A DNA stretch of 5,437 nt from an uncultured Bacillota bacterium (GCA_947179265.1 CAMXBB010000105.1:1-5437), one strand, 5' to 3'. Shown: positions 1-5,385, numbered from the stretch's first letter. The notes: generated by a model not told the origin, from the letters alone. Numbers and translations are program-made.

Positions 1-197
1 GGTTAAATATATTATTAAATAAAGAAATAGTAGATGTGTTAACCAATACTAATCATCAAGATTTAATATTAAAAGTCACTTTCTTTTCTGATGGCTGTAT
101 GGATTTAATAGTAAAATATTATAGAAAAGAGATAGCAATCAGTCTAGACGAGATTAACATTTTTATTAAAGATATCTTCAAAAAACTATTTTTATAA
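1..197 (+). CDS. C-terminal fragment of a gene cut by the window edge; resembles the end of a TetR-family regulator
   Basis: An open frame enters from the left edge (first full codon at position 3) and runs 64 codons to a TAA at 195-197; the other two plus frames are stopped within the first few codons. The fragment contains FFSDGCMDLIVKYY followed by SLDEINIFIKDIFKKLF. This matches the pattern at the end of many TetR/AcrR effector domains: an aromatic pair, a small residue, GLI-like hydrophobics, a tryptophan or tyrosine, then S-x-E-E and a final amphipathic helix. The family call rests on this pattern alone, because the DNA-binding helix-turn-helix would lie outside the window. The gene ends 24 bases before the dNTPase start on the same strand, so the two may be co-transcribed. 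If so, the regulator could act on its neighbour or on itself; that is inference. Coding status is likely, the TetR identity only moderate. Confidence 0.6.
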   Translation, partial: LNILLNKEIVDVLTNTNHQDLILKVTFFSDGCMDLIVKYYRKEIAISLDEINIFIKDIFKKLFL

Positions 198-205
198 GAT
201 ATAAT
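177..205 (+). promoter_or_regulatory. Possible promoter for the dNTPase gene
   Basis: TTCAAA (177-182) and a perfect TATAAT (200-205) are separated by 17 bases. The predicted transcript would start near 211-213, at the edge of the AGGTGAT ribosome site at 212-218, leaving a leader of only about ten bases. The -35 matches the consensus at four of six positions and lies inside the preceding coding sequence. In such AT-rich DNA a chance match is possible, and read-through from the upstream gene is the alternative. Confidence 0.3.
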
Positions 206-221
206 TTATTTAGGTGATGAT

Positions 222-1337
222 ATGAATATCAAAGACATCATGTTGATTCATGAAAATAATTATTCAAAAAATGCTTGTTTAGATAAAGACGCTATAAGAC
301 TTTTCGGAAATCTATCAGAAGATATAAGACCTAACTATTTTAGAGATATCGATCGTATAATTTATAGCTTATCTTATACAAGATACATCGATAAGACACA
401 AGTTTTTTCTAAGAAAGATAATGACCACATTTGTAAAAGAATAATCCACGTCCAATTAGTTAGTAAAATCGCTAGAACTATCGGAAGAGCTCTATCCCTA
501 AACGAAGACTTAATCGAAGCTCAAGCTTTAGGTCATGATATTGGACATGTTCCATTCGGACATTTAGGAGAAAGATTTTTAAATGAAATATCTTTAAAAT
601 ATAATGAAGGATATTTTATGCATAATGTTCAATCAGTTAGAACTTTAATGGTACTAGAAGAAAATGGAAAAGGAAAAAATCTAACAGTTCAAACCTTAGA
701 TGGAATTCTATGCCATAATGGTGAATTTGTTAGCGATTTCTATTATCCTAAAAAGAAAACTAAAGAAGATTTCCTAAGAGATTATGAATTGTGTTATAAG
801 GATAAAGCTCATGCTAAGGAATTAGTTCCTATGACTTTAGAAGGATGTGTTGTTAGAATCAGTGATATCATCGGTTATCTCGGAAGAGATATCGAAGATG
901 CAGTTCGATTAGGAGTCTTTAATCTTGATGAAATTCCAAAAAGTATTAAAGAAATTTTAGGAAATAGTAATCGTGATATCGTATCAACTATAACTCAAGA
1001 TATTATTGATAATTCCATCGGAAAAGATTATATAAAGATGTCAGATAAAATCTATAATGCTGTTAAAGATTTAAAAGAATTTAATCAAGAGCATATCTAT
1101 AATAAAGCTAATTCTCTTGAAAACCAAGATAAGATAAAAAAGATGTTCGAAGAGTTATTTGATTATCTTTACAAAGCTGTAGAGAATAATGATACTGACA
1201 CTAGGATATTTACTGTATACTTGAATTCAATGAATGAAGAATATCTAAAAAACACTACTACAGCTAGAAAAGTTATCGATTATATTTCTGGTATGACTGA
1301 TGATTATTTCTATGATGAATATGATTTAATAAAATAA
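222..1337 (+). CDS. HD-domain deoxynucleoside triphosphate triphosphohydrolase (dGTPase family)
   Basis: This 371-residue cytoplasmic enzyme belongs to the Dgt-like HD superfamily, which cleaves dNTPs to deoxynucleoside plus triphosphate and so limits the dNTP pool. Residues 36-63 (FRDIDRIIYS then DKTQVF) match the family's N-terminal signature. The metal ligands of the HD site are visible: H76 in RIIHVQLV, H105-D106 in GHDIGHVPFGHLGE, and D215 in the segment ending RDIEDA. Family-conserved histidines also appear at 109, 114, 134 (HNVQS) and 165 (GILCHNGE). The protein is shorter than E. coli Dgt (about 505 residues) and closer to the compact Gram-positive forms. The C-terminal 130 residues are mainly helical and match no motif I know. 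The start follows AGGTGAT at 212-218, with three bases between GGTGAT and the ATG. The substrate (dGTP only, or several dNTPs) cannot be read from sequence. The family assignment is firm; the symbol dgt is withheld because specificity is unknown. Confidence 0.92.
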   Translation: MNIKDIMLIHENNYSKNACLDKDAIRLFGNLSEDIRPNYFRDIDRIIYSLSYTRYIDKTQVFSKKDNDHICKRIIHVQLVSKIARTIGRALSLNEDLIEAQALGHDIGHVPFGHLGERFLNEISLKYNEGYFMHNVQSVRTLMVLEENGKGKNLTVQTLDGILCHNGEFVSDFYYPKKKTKEDFLRDYELCYKDKAHAKELVPMTLEGCVVRISDIIGYLGRDIEDAVRLGVFNLDEIPKSIKEILGNSNRDIVSTITQDIIDNSIGKDYIKMSDKIYNAVKDLKEFNQEHIYNKANSLENQDKIKKMFEELFDYLYKAVENNDTDTRIFTVYLNSMNEEYLKNTTTARKVIDYISGMTDDYFYDEYDLIK

Positions 1338-1365
1338 AAAAATCTTCATATAAATGAAGATTTTT
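1338..1365. terminator. Probable bidirectional intrinsic terminator between convergent genes
   Basis: The arms 1338-1349 (AAAAATCTTCAT) and 1354-1365 (ATGAAGATTTTT) are perfectly complementary over 12 bp, with a four-base loop ATAA. The hairpin begins on the base immediately after the dNTPase stop codon and lies 6 bases past the stop of the minus-strand membrane gene. The T-run in the right arm serves the plus transcript and the A-run in the left arm becomes the U-tract of the minus transcript, so the same element can end both. The stem is AT-rich with few G-C pairs, so its efficiency is uncertain. Confidence 0.85.
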
Positions 1366-1371
1366 ATTTGC

Positions 1372-1905
1372 TTACTCTGAAACATTTTGTTGTTCTGTTC
1401 TAGCAGTTTGAGTATTAGCTTCAACGTTATTAACATAACTAACAACTTTAGAAACATACTCATTAATTTTCTTAATAATAAAGTTTTCTTTAACAGCTTT
1501 TCCAGATAAAGTAGCAACTACGAATCCAAATTTAGCTAACATTAGTAGATATGTTACTCCACTATCTAGGAACTTTAAAATACCAGTAACAGGATCAATT
1601 AAATATTGATTTAATTTTATAATGCTTATTGGACTATCTAAATAATAGTTTAGAGTTGAAATCAAAGTATTTAATCCACTAAACGCTAATTGAATACCTT
1701 GATATATAATATCCCAAGCATATCCAACTAATGTAATACCTGCCATAAATGCAACAACTCTAATAGCGATTCCTTTAAATTTATCATCAGTTTCACATAA
1801 AACTAGCATTATAACGATTGCTAATAATAGAGTTTGCCATCCTGCAAACATACTCATTAAAATGATTGCTGCAGCCATTCCATTATTCACCTTTATTCTA
1901 TTCAT
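1372..1905 (-). CDS. Small integral membrane protein of unknown function
   Basis: I do not recognise this 177-residue protein. A strongly hydrophobic segment lies at about residues 10-36 (AAAIILMSMF through IVIMLVLC). Another lies at about 45-64, a weaker amphipathic stretch at about 66-88, and a further segment at about 105-132. A basic patch (KAVKENFIIKK) follows, then a polar tail rich in N, T and Q (EANTQTARTEQQNVSE). Two to four membrane passes are plausible; there is no cleavable signal peptide and no catalytic motif that I can see. A GTG at 1914 would add three residues, but it overlaps the AAGGAG ribosome site. The ATG at 1905, 8 bases after that site, is therefore the start. The gene has its own promoter directly after the rny terminator and converges on the dNTPase gene. 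In Bacillus ymdB follows rny, and this protein is not related to it by anything visible. Confidence 0.85.
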   Translation of the reverse strand: MNRIKVNNGMAAAIILMSMFAGWQTLLLAIVIMLVLCETDDKFKGIAIRVVAFMAGITLVGYAWDIIYQGIQLAFSGLNTLISTLNYYLDSPISIIKLNQYLIDPVTGILKFLDSGVTYLLMLAKFGFVVATLSGKAVKENFIIKKINEYVSKVVSYVNNVEANTQTARTEQQNVSE

Positions 1906-1913
1906 TTCACACA

Positions 1914-1919
1914 CTCCTT
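1914..1919 (-). promoter_or_regulatory. Ribosome binding site that fixes the start of the 177-residue membrane protein
   Basis: On the minus strand AAGGAG is followed 8 bases later by the ATG at 1905-1903. The in-frame GTG at 1914-1912 uses the last G of this site, so it cannot be initiated from it. Confidence 0.85.
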
Positions 1920-1930
1920 CTCTATAATAA

Positions 1931-1959
1931 AGTATAATATATTACATTTTATTATTCAA
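1931..1959 (-). promoter_or_regulatory. Sigma-A-type promoter of the 177-residue membrane protein gene
   Basis: On the minus strand TTGAAT (1959-1954) is the -35 and TATACT (1936-1931) the -10, separated by exactly 17 bases. Transcription would start near 1924, giving a leader of roughly 20 bases that contains the AAGGAG site. The -35 sits just past the U-tract of the rny terminator, so the gene looks independently transcribed. Confidence 0.65.
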
Positions 1960-1968
1960 TACAATAAT

Positions 1969-1994
1969 AAAAAGAAGCAATTATTTTGCTTCTT
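1969..1994 (-). terminator. Intrinsic terminator of rny, built around its stop codon
   Basis: On the minus strand the arm AAGAAGCAA (1994-1986) pairs perfectly with TTGCTTCTT (1980-1972) over 9 bp. The loop is AATAA (1985-1981), and its last three bases are the rny stop codon. TTTATTATT follows. The 5' arm is therefore coding sequence for the final residues EEAK. Confidence 0.8.
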
Positions 1995-3534
1995 CACTTG
2001 CCCTAGTTTCTCTTATAACAGTTATCTTTATAGTACCAGGATATTGCATTTCACTTTCAATTTTTTCTTTGATTTCGCGTGCAACTTTGAAACTTTTTAA
2101 GTCATCAATCTCTTCTGGTTTTACAATGACTCTAATCTCTCGACCCGCTTGCATTGCATAACTCTTTTCAACTCCAGCAAAAGAATTTCCAATTGCTTCT
2201 AATTGTTCTAATCTCTTGATATAGTTTTCCATAGAATCATTTCTAGCACCAGGTCTTGCTGCTGATAAAGTATCAGCAATTTGAACTAAGCAAGATATAA
2301 CACTAGTTTGTTCAGTATCACCATGATGCGATGCAATAGCATTTATTACAGTAGCATCTTCGTGATACTTCTTAGCTAAGTCAACACCAATCTCAACATG
2401 ACTTCCTTCAACTTCAAAGTCGATAGCTTTACCAATGTCATGCAATAAACCTGCTCTCTTAGCTATACTTACATTTTCACCTAACTCACCAGCTAATAGT
2501 CCACATAAATTTGCTACTTCAATTGAATGTTGTAAAGCATTTTGACCATAGCTAGTACGGAAATTTAATTTACCAATATAATTTACAAGCTCAGGATCTA
2601 TTTTGGATAATCCTAATTGATATACGGCATCTCTACCAATTTCAGTAACTCGAGTATTCATATCCTTGCAAACTTTATCATATATCTCTTCGATTCTTGT
2701 TGGATGAATCCTTCCATCCTTAATCAAAGTTTCGATTGTTTGCTTTGCTATTTCTCTTCTAAATGGATCAAAAGAGGAAATAACTATTGCTTCTGGGGTA
2801 TCATCAATTATCAAGTCAACTCCCGTAACAGCTTCAATAGTACGAATATTTCTACCTTCTCTACCGATAAGACGTCCTTTCATCTCATCATTAGGTAAAG
2901 ATATCGTAGATACTGTTTGAATATTAGTAACATCATTTGAATATCTTTCCATAGCATGTACTAAATAACTCTTAGCTTTATCATCTACTTCTAGTTTTGC
3001 TTCTGCTTCCTTCTCTTTAATAAACTCAGCAATCTCAACTTCCATATCTGATTCAACTCTTTGCATGATTAATTCATGCGCTTTTTCTTTAGAGAACTTT
3101 GCAATTGTCTCTAATTTTTCCATTTCTTCTTTAAGAAGATCGTCCATCTTAGTTTCCTTCTCTTGGACTTGTTTTTGTAAAGCGGCTAAATTATTGTCTT
3201 TTTGTTCTAAAGCTTCATCTCTCTTTTGTAAATATTCTTCACGTTTATCAAGAGACTTCTCTCTTTGTAAAAGGCGATCTTCACTTGACGCAATCTCAGC
3301 CTTTTTCTCTCTAATCTCTTTGTCAGTTTCTTGTTTTAATTTAAAACTTTCTTCTTTTAATTCTAATAAACTATCTCTTTTATGTTTATCAGCCTCTTTT
3401 TTGGCATCATTTAATAATTTTTCAGCTTTTTGGCTAGCTCTTGCTCCTGATACTATTGTAAATGCTACAACAGCAATAGCTCCCACTACAAGACCAATAA
3501 GAAGAGTAACTATGGACATTGCATTAAAATCCAT
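1981..3534 (-). CDS. rny: Ribonuclease Y, membrane-anchored endoribonuclease
   Basis: RNase Y starts bulk mRNA decay in many Firmicutes by internal cleavage and sits at the inner face of the membrane. With the ATG at 3534 the protein has 517 residues, close to the 520 of B. subtilis RNase Y. In order it has: an N-terminal transmembrane anchor at about 7-30; a long charged coiled coil at about 35-150, rich in E, K, Q and R; a KH RNA-binding domain with the GxxG loop in GRLIGREGRNIR near 220-231; and an HD catalytic domain. HD-site residues include H336 (ALQHSIEVA), H365-D366 (GLLHDIGKA), H403-H404 (ASHHGD) and D421 (QIADTLSAARPGAR). A longer frame beginning at TTG 3546 is rejected because that codon overlaps the GGAGG site. 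The gene has its own promoter and terminator and no sign of damage. Identification is very secure. Confidence 0.98.
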   Translation of the reverse strand: MDFNAMSIVTLLIGLVVGAIAVVAFTIVSGARASQKAEKLLNDAKKEADKHKRDSLLELKEESFKLKQETDKEIREKKAEIASSEDRLLQREKSLDKREEYLQKRDEALEQKDNNLAALQKQVQEKETKMDDLLKEEMEKLETIAKFSKEKAHELIMQRVESDMEVEIAEFIKEKEAEAKLEVDDKAKSYLVHAMERYSNDVTNIQTVSTISLPNDEMKGRLIGREGRNIRTIEAVTGVDLIIDDTPEAIVISSFDPFRREIAKQTIETLIKDGRIHPTRIEEIYDKVCKDMNTRVTEIGRDAVYQLGLSKIDPELVNYIGKLNFRTSYGQNALQHSIEVANLCGLLAGELGENVSIAKRAGLLHDIGKAIDFEVEGSHVEIGVDLAKKYHEDATVINAIASHHGDTEQTSVISCLVQIADTLSAARPGARNDSMENYIKRLEQLEAIGNSFAGVEKSYAMQAGREIRVIVKPEEIDDLKSFKVAREIKEKIESEMQYPGTIKITVIRETRASEEAK

Positions 3535-3539
3535 ATTTT

Positions 3540-3544
3540 CCTCC
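3540..3544 (-). promoter_or_regulatory. Ribosome binding site that fixes the rny start
   Basis: On the minus strand a perfect GGAGG is followed by five bases (AAAAT) and the ATG at 3534. The upstream in-frame TTG at 3546 runs into this site and so is not the start. The chosen start also gives the usual RNase Y N-terminus, in which the membrane anchor begins within a few residues. Confidence 0.85.
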
Positions 3545-3547
3545 AAC

Positions 3548-3574
3548 TCTTATTTATAGAAAATTTCAATAAGA
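3548..3574 (-). other. Possible hairpin in the rny leader
   Basis: TCTTATT (3548-3554) and AATAAGA (3568-3574) are complementary over 7 bp across a 13-base loop. They lie between the predicted transcript start near 3587 and the GGAGG site. The stem is almost all A-T pairs, so it may be chance in such AT-rich DNA. Confidence 0.25.
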
Positions 3575-3593
3575 AATAATAATCTACACCTTA

Positions 3594-3622
3594 ATTATAA
3601 ATTATAAAATAAAATATTACAA
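3594..3622 (-). promoter_or_regulatory. Sigma-A-type promoter of rny
   Basis: On the minus strand TTGTAA (3622-3617) and a perfect TATAAT (3599-3594) are 17 bases apart. These are the same two hexamers and spacing as the promoter of the 162-residue membrane protein. The transcript would begin near 3587, giving a leader of about 50 bases, the longest of the predicted leaders here. The -35 begins just past the U-tract of the preceding terminator. Confidence 0.65.
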
Positions 3623-3623
3623 T

Positions 3624-3651
3624 AAAAAAAACAATAAGTTATTTCTTATTG
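3624..3651 (-). terminator. Intrinsic terminator of the 162-residue membrane protein gene, built around its stop codon
   Basis: On the minus strand CAATAAG (3651-3645) pairs with CTTATTG (3638-3632). The loop AAATAA (3644-3639) ends in the TAA stop, and eight T follow (3631-3624). The 5' arm encodes part of the final lysine-rich residues SNKK. The 7-bp stem is weak, but the U-tract is strong. Confidence 0.75.
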
Positions 3652-4127
3652 CTTTTAGTCTTACTTGGGCTTTTCTTCTTTGTAGGCTTATATTTTGCTA
3701 AAGAATTCTTAACCCTAGTCTTGCGTTTTTGAATAGTAACATCTGGTAATGGCTTCATTAATCCATATAATGCAGCGATTACTACAATAACTGGATTGAT
3801 AATTACAGCAATAGAAGATAGCGTATTTACTGCTGTATATATGGAATAGAAAAGAATACCAAATGCTATTGTAATGATACCAATTTGTCCAGTTTTCCAG
3901 CCCATCTTATGAAAAACATATGAAGAAAACAATAAAATCCAACAACTGATAAATAAAATTATTTCTCCAAAAAAAACTTCACTTATATCACATTTACTAA
4001 TAGTTAAAGCTTCGGAAATTTCTAAAATATTACTCAGAAGTAATATAATACCTATAAACGTTATAATAGGCATACAAAACAATGATATAAGATAAATCGT
4101 TTCACTTCCATTAATCTCTCTTTTCAT
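3639..4127 (-). CDS. Four-helix membrane protein with a lysine-rich C-terminal tail, function unknown
   Basis: I do not recognise this 162-residue protein. Hydrophobic segments at about residues 11-34, 52-72, 82-101 and 104-124 suggest four membrane helices with short connections. The last 30 residues are strongly basic, with 14 lysines or arginines mixed with S, T and P (for example KKKSPSKTKSNKK). By the positive-inside rule that tail is probably cytoplasmic, where it could contact nucleic acid, acidic lipid or ribosomes; this is inference. An ATG at 4139 would add four residues but has no ribosome site and only about five bases of predicted leader. The ATG at 4127 follows GGTGAT with three bases between, the same arrangement as the dNTPase start, and is preferred. 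The gene lies between recA and rny, where Bacillus has pbpX, but shows no penicillin-binding motifs. It has its own promoter and terminator. Confidence 0.82.
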   Translation of the reverse strand: MKREINGSETIYLISLFCMPIITFIGIILLLSNILEISEALTISKCDISEVFFGEIILFISCWILLFSSYVFHKMGWKTGQIGIITIAFGILFYSIYTAVNTLSSIAVIINPVIVVIAALYGLMKPLPDVTIQKRKTRVKNSLAKYKPTKKKSPSKTKSNKK

Positions 4128-4129
4128 AA

Positions 4130-4135
4130 CATCAC
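4130..4135 (-). promoter_or_regulatory. Ribosome binding site that fixes the start of the 162-residue membrane protein
   Basis: GGTGAT on the minus strand matches the downstream half of the full Shine-Dalgarno sequence GGAGGTGATC. It precedes the ATG at 4127 by three bases, as in the dNTPase gene (GGTGATGATATG there, GGTGATGTTATG here). Confidence 0.65.
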
Positions 4136-4150
4136 CCATATTATATATAA

Positions 4151-4179
4151 ATTATAGTTTAATTTAACAAAATTTACAA
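4151..4179 (-). promoter_or_regulatory. Sigma-A-type promoter of the 162-residue membrane protein gene
   Basis: On the minus strand TTGTAA (4179-4174) and a perfect TATAAT (4156-4151) are separated by 17 bases. Transcription would start near 4144, about 17 bases before the preferred ATG at 4127. The -35 lies one base past the T-run of the recA terminator. Confidence 0.7.
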
Positions 4180-4180
4180 G

Positions 4181-4205
4181 AAAAAAAGAAGGATTATCCC
4201 TCTTT
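4181..4205 (-). terminator. Intrinsic terminator of recA with the stop codon as its loop
   Basis: On the minus strand AAAGAGGGA (4205-4197) pairs with TCCTTCTTT (4193-4185): nine pairs, one of them G-U. The three-base loop is exactly the recA stop codon TAA (4196-4194). Four more T follow (4184-4181), continuing a run of seven. The 5' arm is coding sequence for the last residues KEG. Confidence 0.85.
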
Positions 4206-5210
4206 GATACCATAATGTTCTCTAACTAATCGTTCAACCTCTTCAGCAATATCAGGATTGTTCTTTAAGAATATTTTAGCATTTTCTTTTCCTTGACCAA
4301 TTTTCTCCCCATTGTACGAATACCATGCTCCACTTTTTTCAATTACATCAGCCTCAGCTGCTAGATCAATTAATTCACCTTCATAGGATACACCTTCACC
4401 ATACATTATATCAACAGTTGCTACTTTAAATGGCGGTGCTACTTTGTTTTTTACAACTTTGATAGTAGTTTTATTTCCAATAACGGAATCTCCCATTTTG
4501 ATTTGTTCACCACGTCTAACATCAAGTCTTACTGAAGCATAAAACTTTAATGCTCTTCCTCCTGGTGTTGTCTCGGGATTTCCAAACATGATTCCCACTT
4601 TTTCTCTTAATTGGTTAATGAATATAGCTGTGGTGTTAGTCTTATTAATTATTCCTGATAATTTTCTTAGAGCTTGACTCATAAGTCGTGCTTGTAAGCC
4701 GACGTGAGAATCCCCCATCTCACCTTCAATCTCTGCTTGAGGAACTAATGCTGCAACAGAATCTATTACAACAATTGATACAGCATTACTTCTAACTAGA
4801 GCTTCACATATCTCTAAAGCTTGTTCCCCAGTATCTGGTTGAGATAATAATAATTCTTCTATATTTACTCCTAGATTTTTAGCATACACAGGATCTAAAG
4901 CATGCTCAGCATCAATAAACGCTGCTCTTCCACCACGTTTTTGAACTTCTGCTACTGCTTGCAAAGCAATGGTAGTTTTACCAGATGACTCTGGACCATA
5001 TACTTCTATTATTCTTCCTTTAGGAAATCCACCTACACCTAAAGCCACATCTAAAGAAAGTGATCCACTTGGAGTAATCTCAATTTCCATATGAGATTCC
5101 TCACCTAATTTCATTATAGCGCCTTTACCGAATTGTTTCTCAATTTCTGCCATTACTTGTTCTAAGGCTTTATCTTTATCTACATTAGTATTTAATTCTT
5201 TTGCTTTCAT
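4194..5210 (-). CDS. recA: Recombinase RecA
   Basis: RecA forms ATP-dependent filaments on single-stranded DNA, carries out strand exchange in recombinational repair, and triggers self-cleavage of LexA-type repressors. The 338-residue sequence is complete. Visible motifs are: Walker A GPESSGKTT at 72-80; the catalytic glutamate E102 in DAEHALD; Walker B VVIDSV at 147-152; DNA-binding loop L1 near 160-172 (EIEGEMGDSHVGL); the NQLREK motif with Q200; and loop L2 near 201-218 (MFGNPETTPGG). The C-terminus stops soon after the domain ends (EHYGIKEG). It lacks the long acidic tail of E. coli RecA (353 residues) and is slightly shorter than the B. subtilis protein. The ATG follows GAGGAG by six bases. 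The gene has its own strong promoter with operator-like sites and a terminator formed on its stop codon, so it appears monocistronic. Confidence 0.99.
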   Translation of the reverse strand: MKAKELNTNVDKDKALEQVMAEIEKQFGKGAIMKLGEESHMEIEITPSGSLSLDVALGVGGFPKGRIIEVYGPESSGKTTIALQAVAEVQKRGGRAAFIDAEHALDPVYAKNLGVNIEELLLSQPDTGEQALEICEALVRSNAVSIVVIDSVAALVPQAEIEGEMGDSHVGLQARLMSQALRKLSGIINKTNTTAIFINQLREKVGIMFGNPETTPGGRALKFYASVRLDVRRGEQIKMGDSVIGNKTTIKVVKNKVAPPFKVATVDIMYGEGVSYEGELIDLAAEADVIEKSGAWYSYNGEKIGQGKENAKIFLKNNPDIAEEVERLVREHYGIKEG

Positions 5211-5240
5211 CTTGTTCTCCTCATTACCATTTCTATATTA

Positions 5241-5269
5241 ATTTTATCAACAAGTATGTTCTTTGTCAA
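5241..5269 (-). promoter_or_regulatory. Strong recA promoter
   Basis: On the minus strand a perfect -35 TTGACA (5269-5264) and -10 TAAAAT (5246-5241) are 17 bases apart, with a TGA extended -10 directly before the -10. The transcript would start near 5234, giving a leader of about 24 bases with GAGGAG at 5222-5217. This is the closest to consensus of the promoters seen here. Confidence 0.8.
5248..5261 (-). promoter_or_regulatory. Operator-like site between the recA -35 and -10, possibly for LexA
   Basis: The minus strand reads GAACATACTTGTTG, containing the dyad AACA-TACT-TGTT. It fills most of the promoter spacer, where a bound repressor would block RNA polymerase. It keeps the GAAC half of the Bacillus-type SOS box (CGAAC-N4-GTTCG), but the second half-site is shifted. 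The LexA assignment is therefore tentative. Confidence 0.4.
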
Positions 5270-5278
5270 TAATATTTT

Positions 5279-5293
5279 CGAACATATGTATTG
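5279..5293 (+). promoter_or_regulatory. Second operator-like site upstream of the recA -35, resembling an SOS box
   Basis: The plus strand reads CGAACATATGTATTG. It has a perfect CGAAC half-site, the four-base spacer and GT of the Bacillus-type SOS box, while the rest of the second half is degenerate. From its second base it matches the site in the promoter spacer at 11 of 14 positions, in the opposite orientation. It lies about 10 bases upstream of the -35. No LexA gene is visible in the window. Confidence 0.4.
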
Positions 5294-5360
5294 TATATCT
5301 CATTATTACCTTTGTTCTATAATACATGTACAAGATTAAACGCACAATTACTTCTTAAAT

Positions 5361-5385
5361 AAAAAAAAATTGCTATTAAGCAATT
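5361..5385 (-). terminator. Intrinsic terminator of the gene upstream of recA
   Basis: On the minus strand AATTGCT (5385-5379) pairs perfectly with AGCAATT (5374-5368) across a TAAT loop, followed by seven T (5367-5361). The 5' arm overlaps the last two bases of the TAA at 5386-5384, which supports that stop as a real gene end. On the plus strand the same hairpin is followed by ATTTTTCTTT, but no plus-strand gene ends here. Confidence 0.75.

Noticed and set aside
1326..1517. 63-codon minus-strand frame overlapping the 177-residue gene and the terminator
   Set aside because: It is a shifted frame of the real gene, is almost entirely L, K and I, and would translate through the terminator hairpin.
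2617..2898. 93-codon plus-strand frame opposite rny
   Set aside because: It lies wholly antisense to the KH-domain region of rny, has no ribosome site that I can see, and its composition is that of a reverse-strand shadow.
3065..3559. 164-codon plus-strand frame opposite the rny coiled coil
   Set aside because: The serine, leucine and phenylalanine repeats are what reversed E/K-rich coiled-coil codons produce. It shows no independent coding signal.
222..4139. A defence or toxin-antitoxin system formed by the HD nuclease, RNase Y and the small membrane proteins
   Set aside because: dGTPase-type enzymes can act in phage defence, but this one is separated from the minus-strand genes by a terminator and convergent orientation. 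RNase Y is ordinary housekeeping, and each gene has its own promoter.
5319..5347. Second, upstream recA promoter (TTGTGC, 17 bases, TATTAT on the minus strand)
   Set aside because: The -35 matches only three of six positions, and the TTGACA promoter nearer the gene is far better. It cannot be excluded, but it is not supported enough to annotate.
5211..5383. Small gene or riboswitch in the recA upstream gap
   Set aside because: Only one minus frame stays open, and it runs through the terminator hairpin. The predicted recA leader is about 24 bases, too short for a riboswitch.
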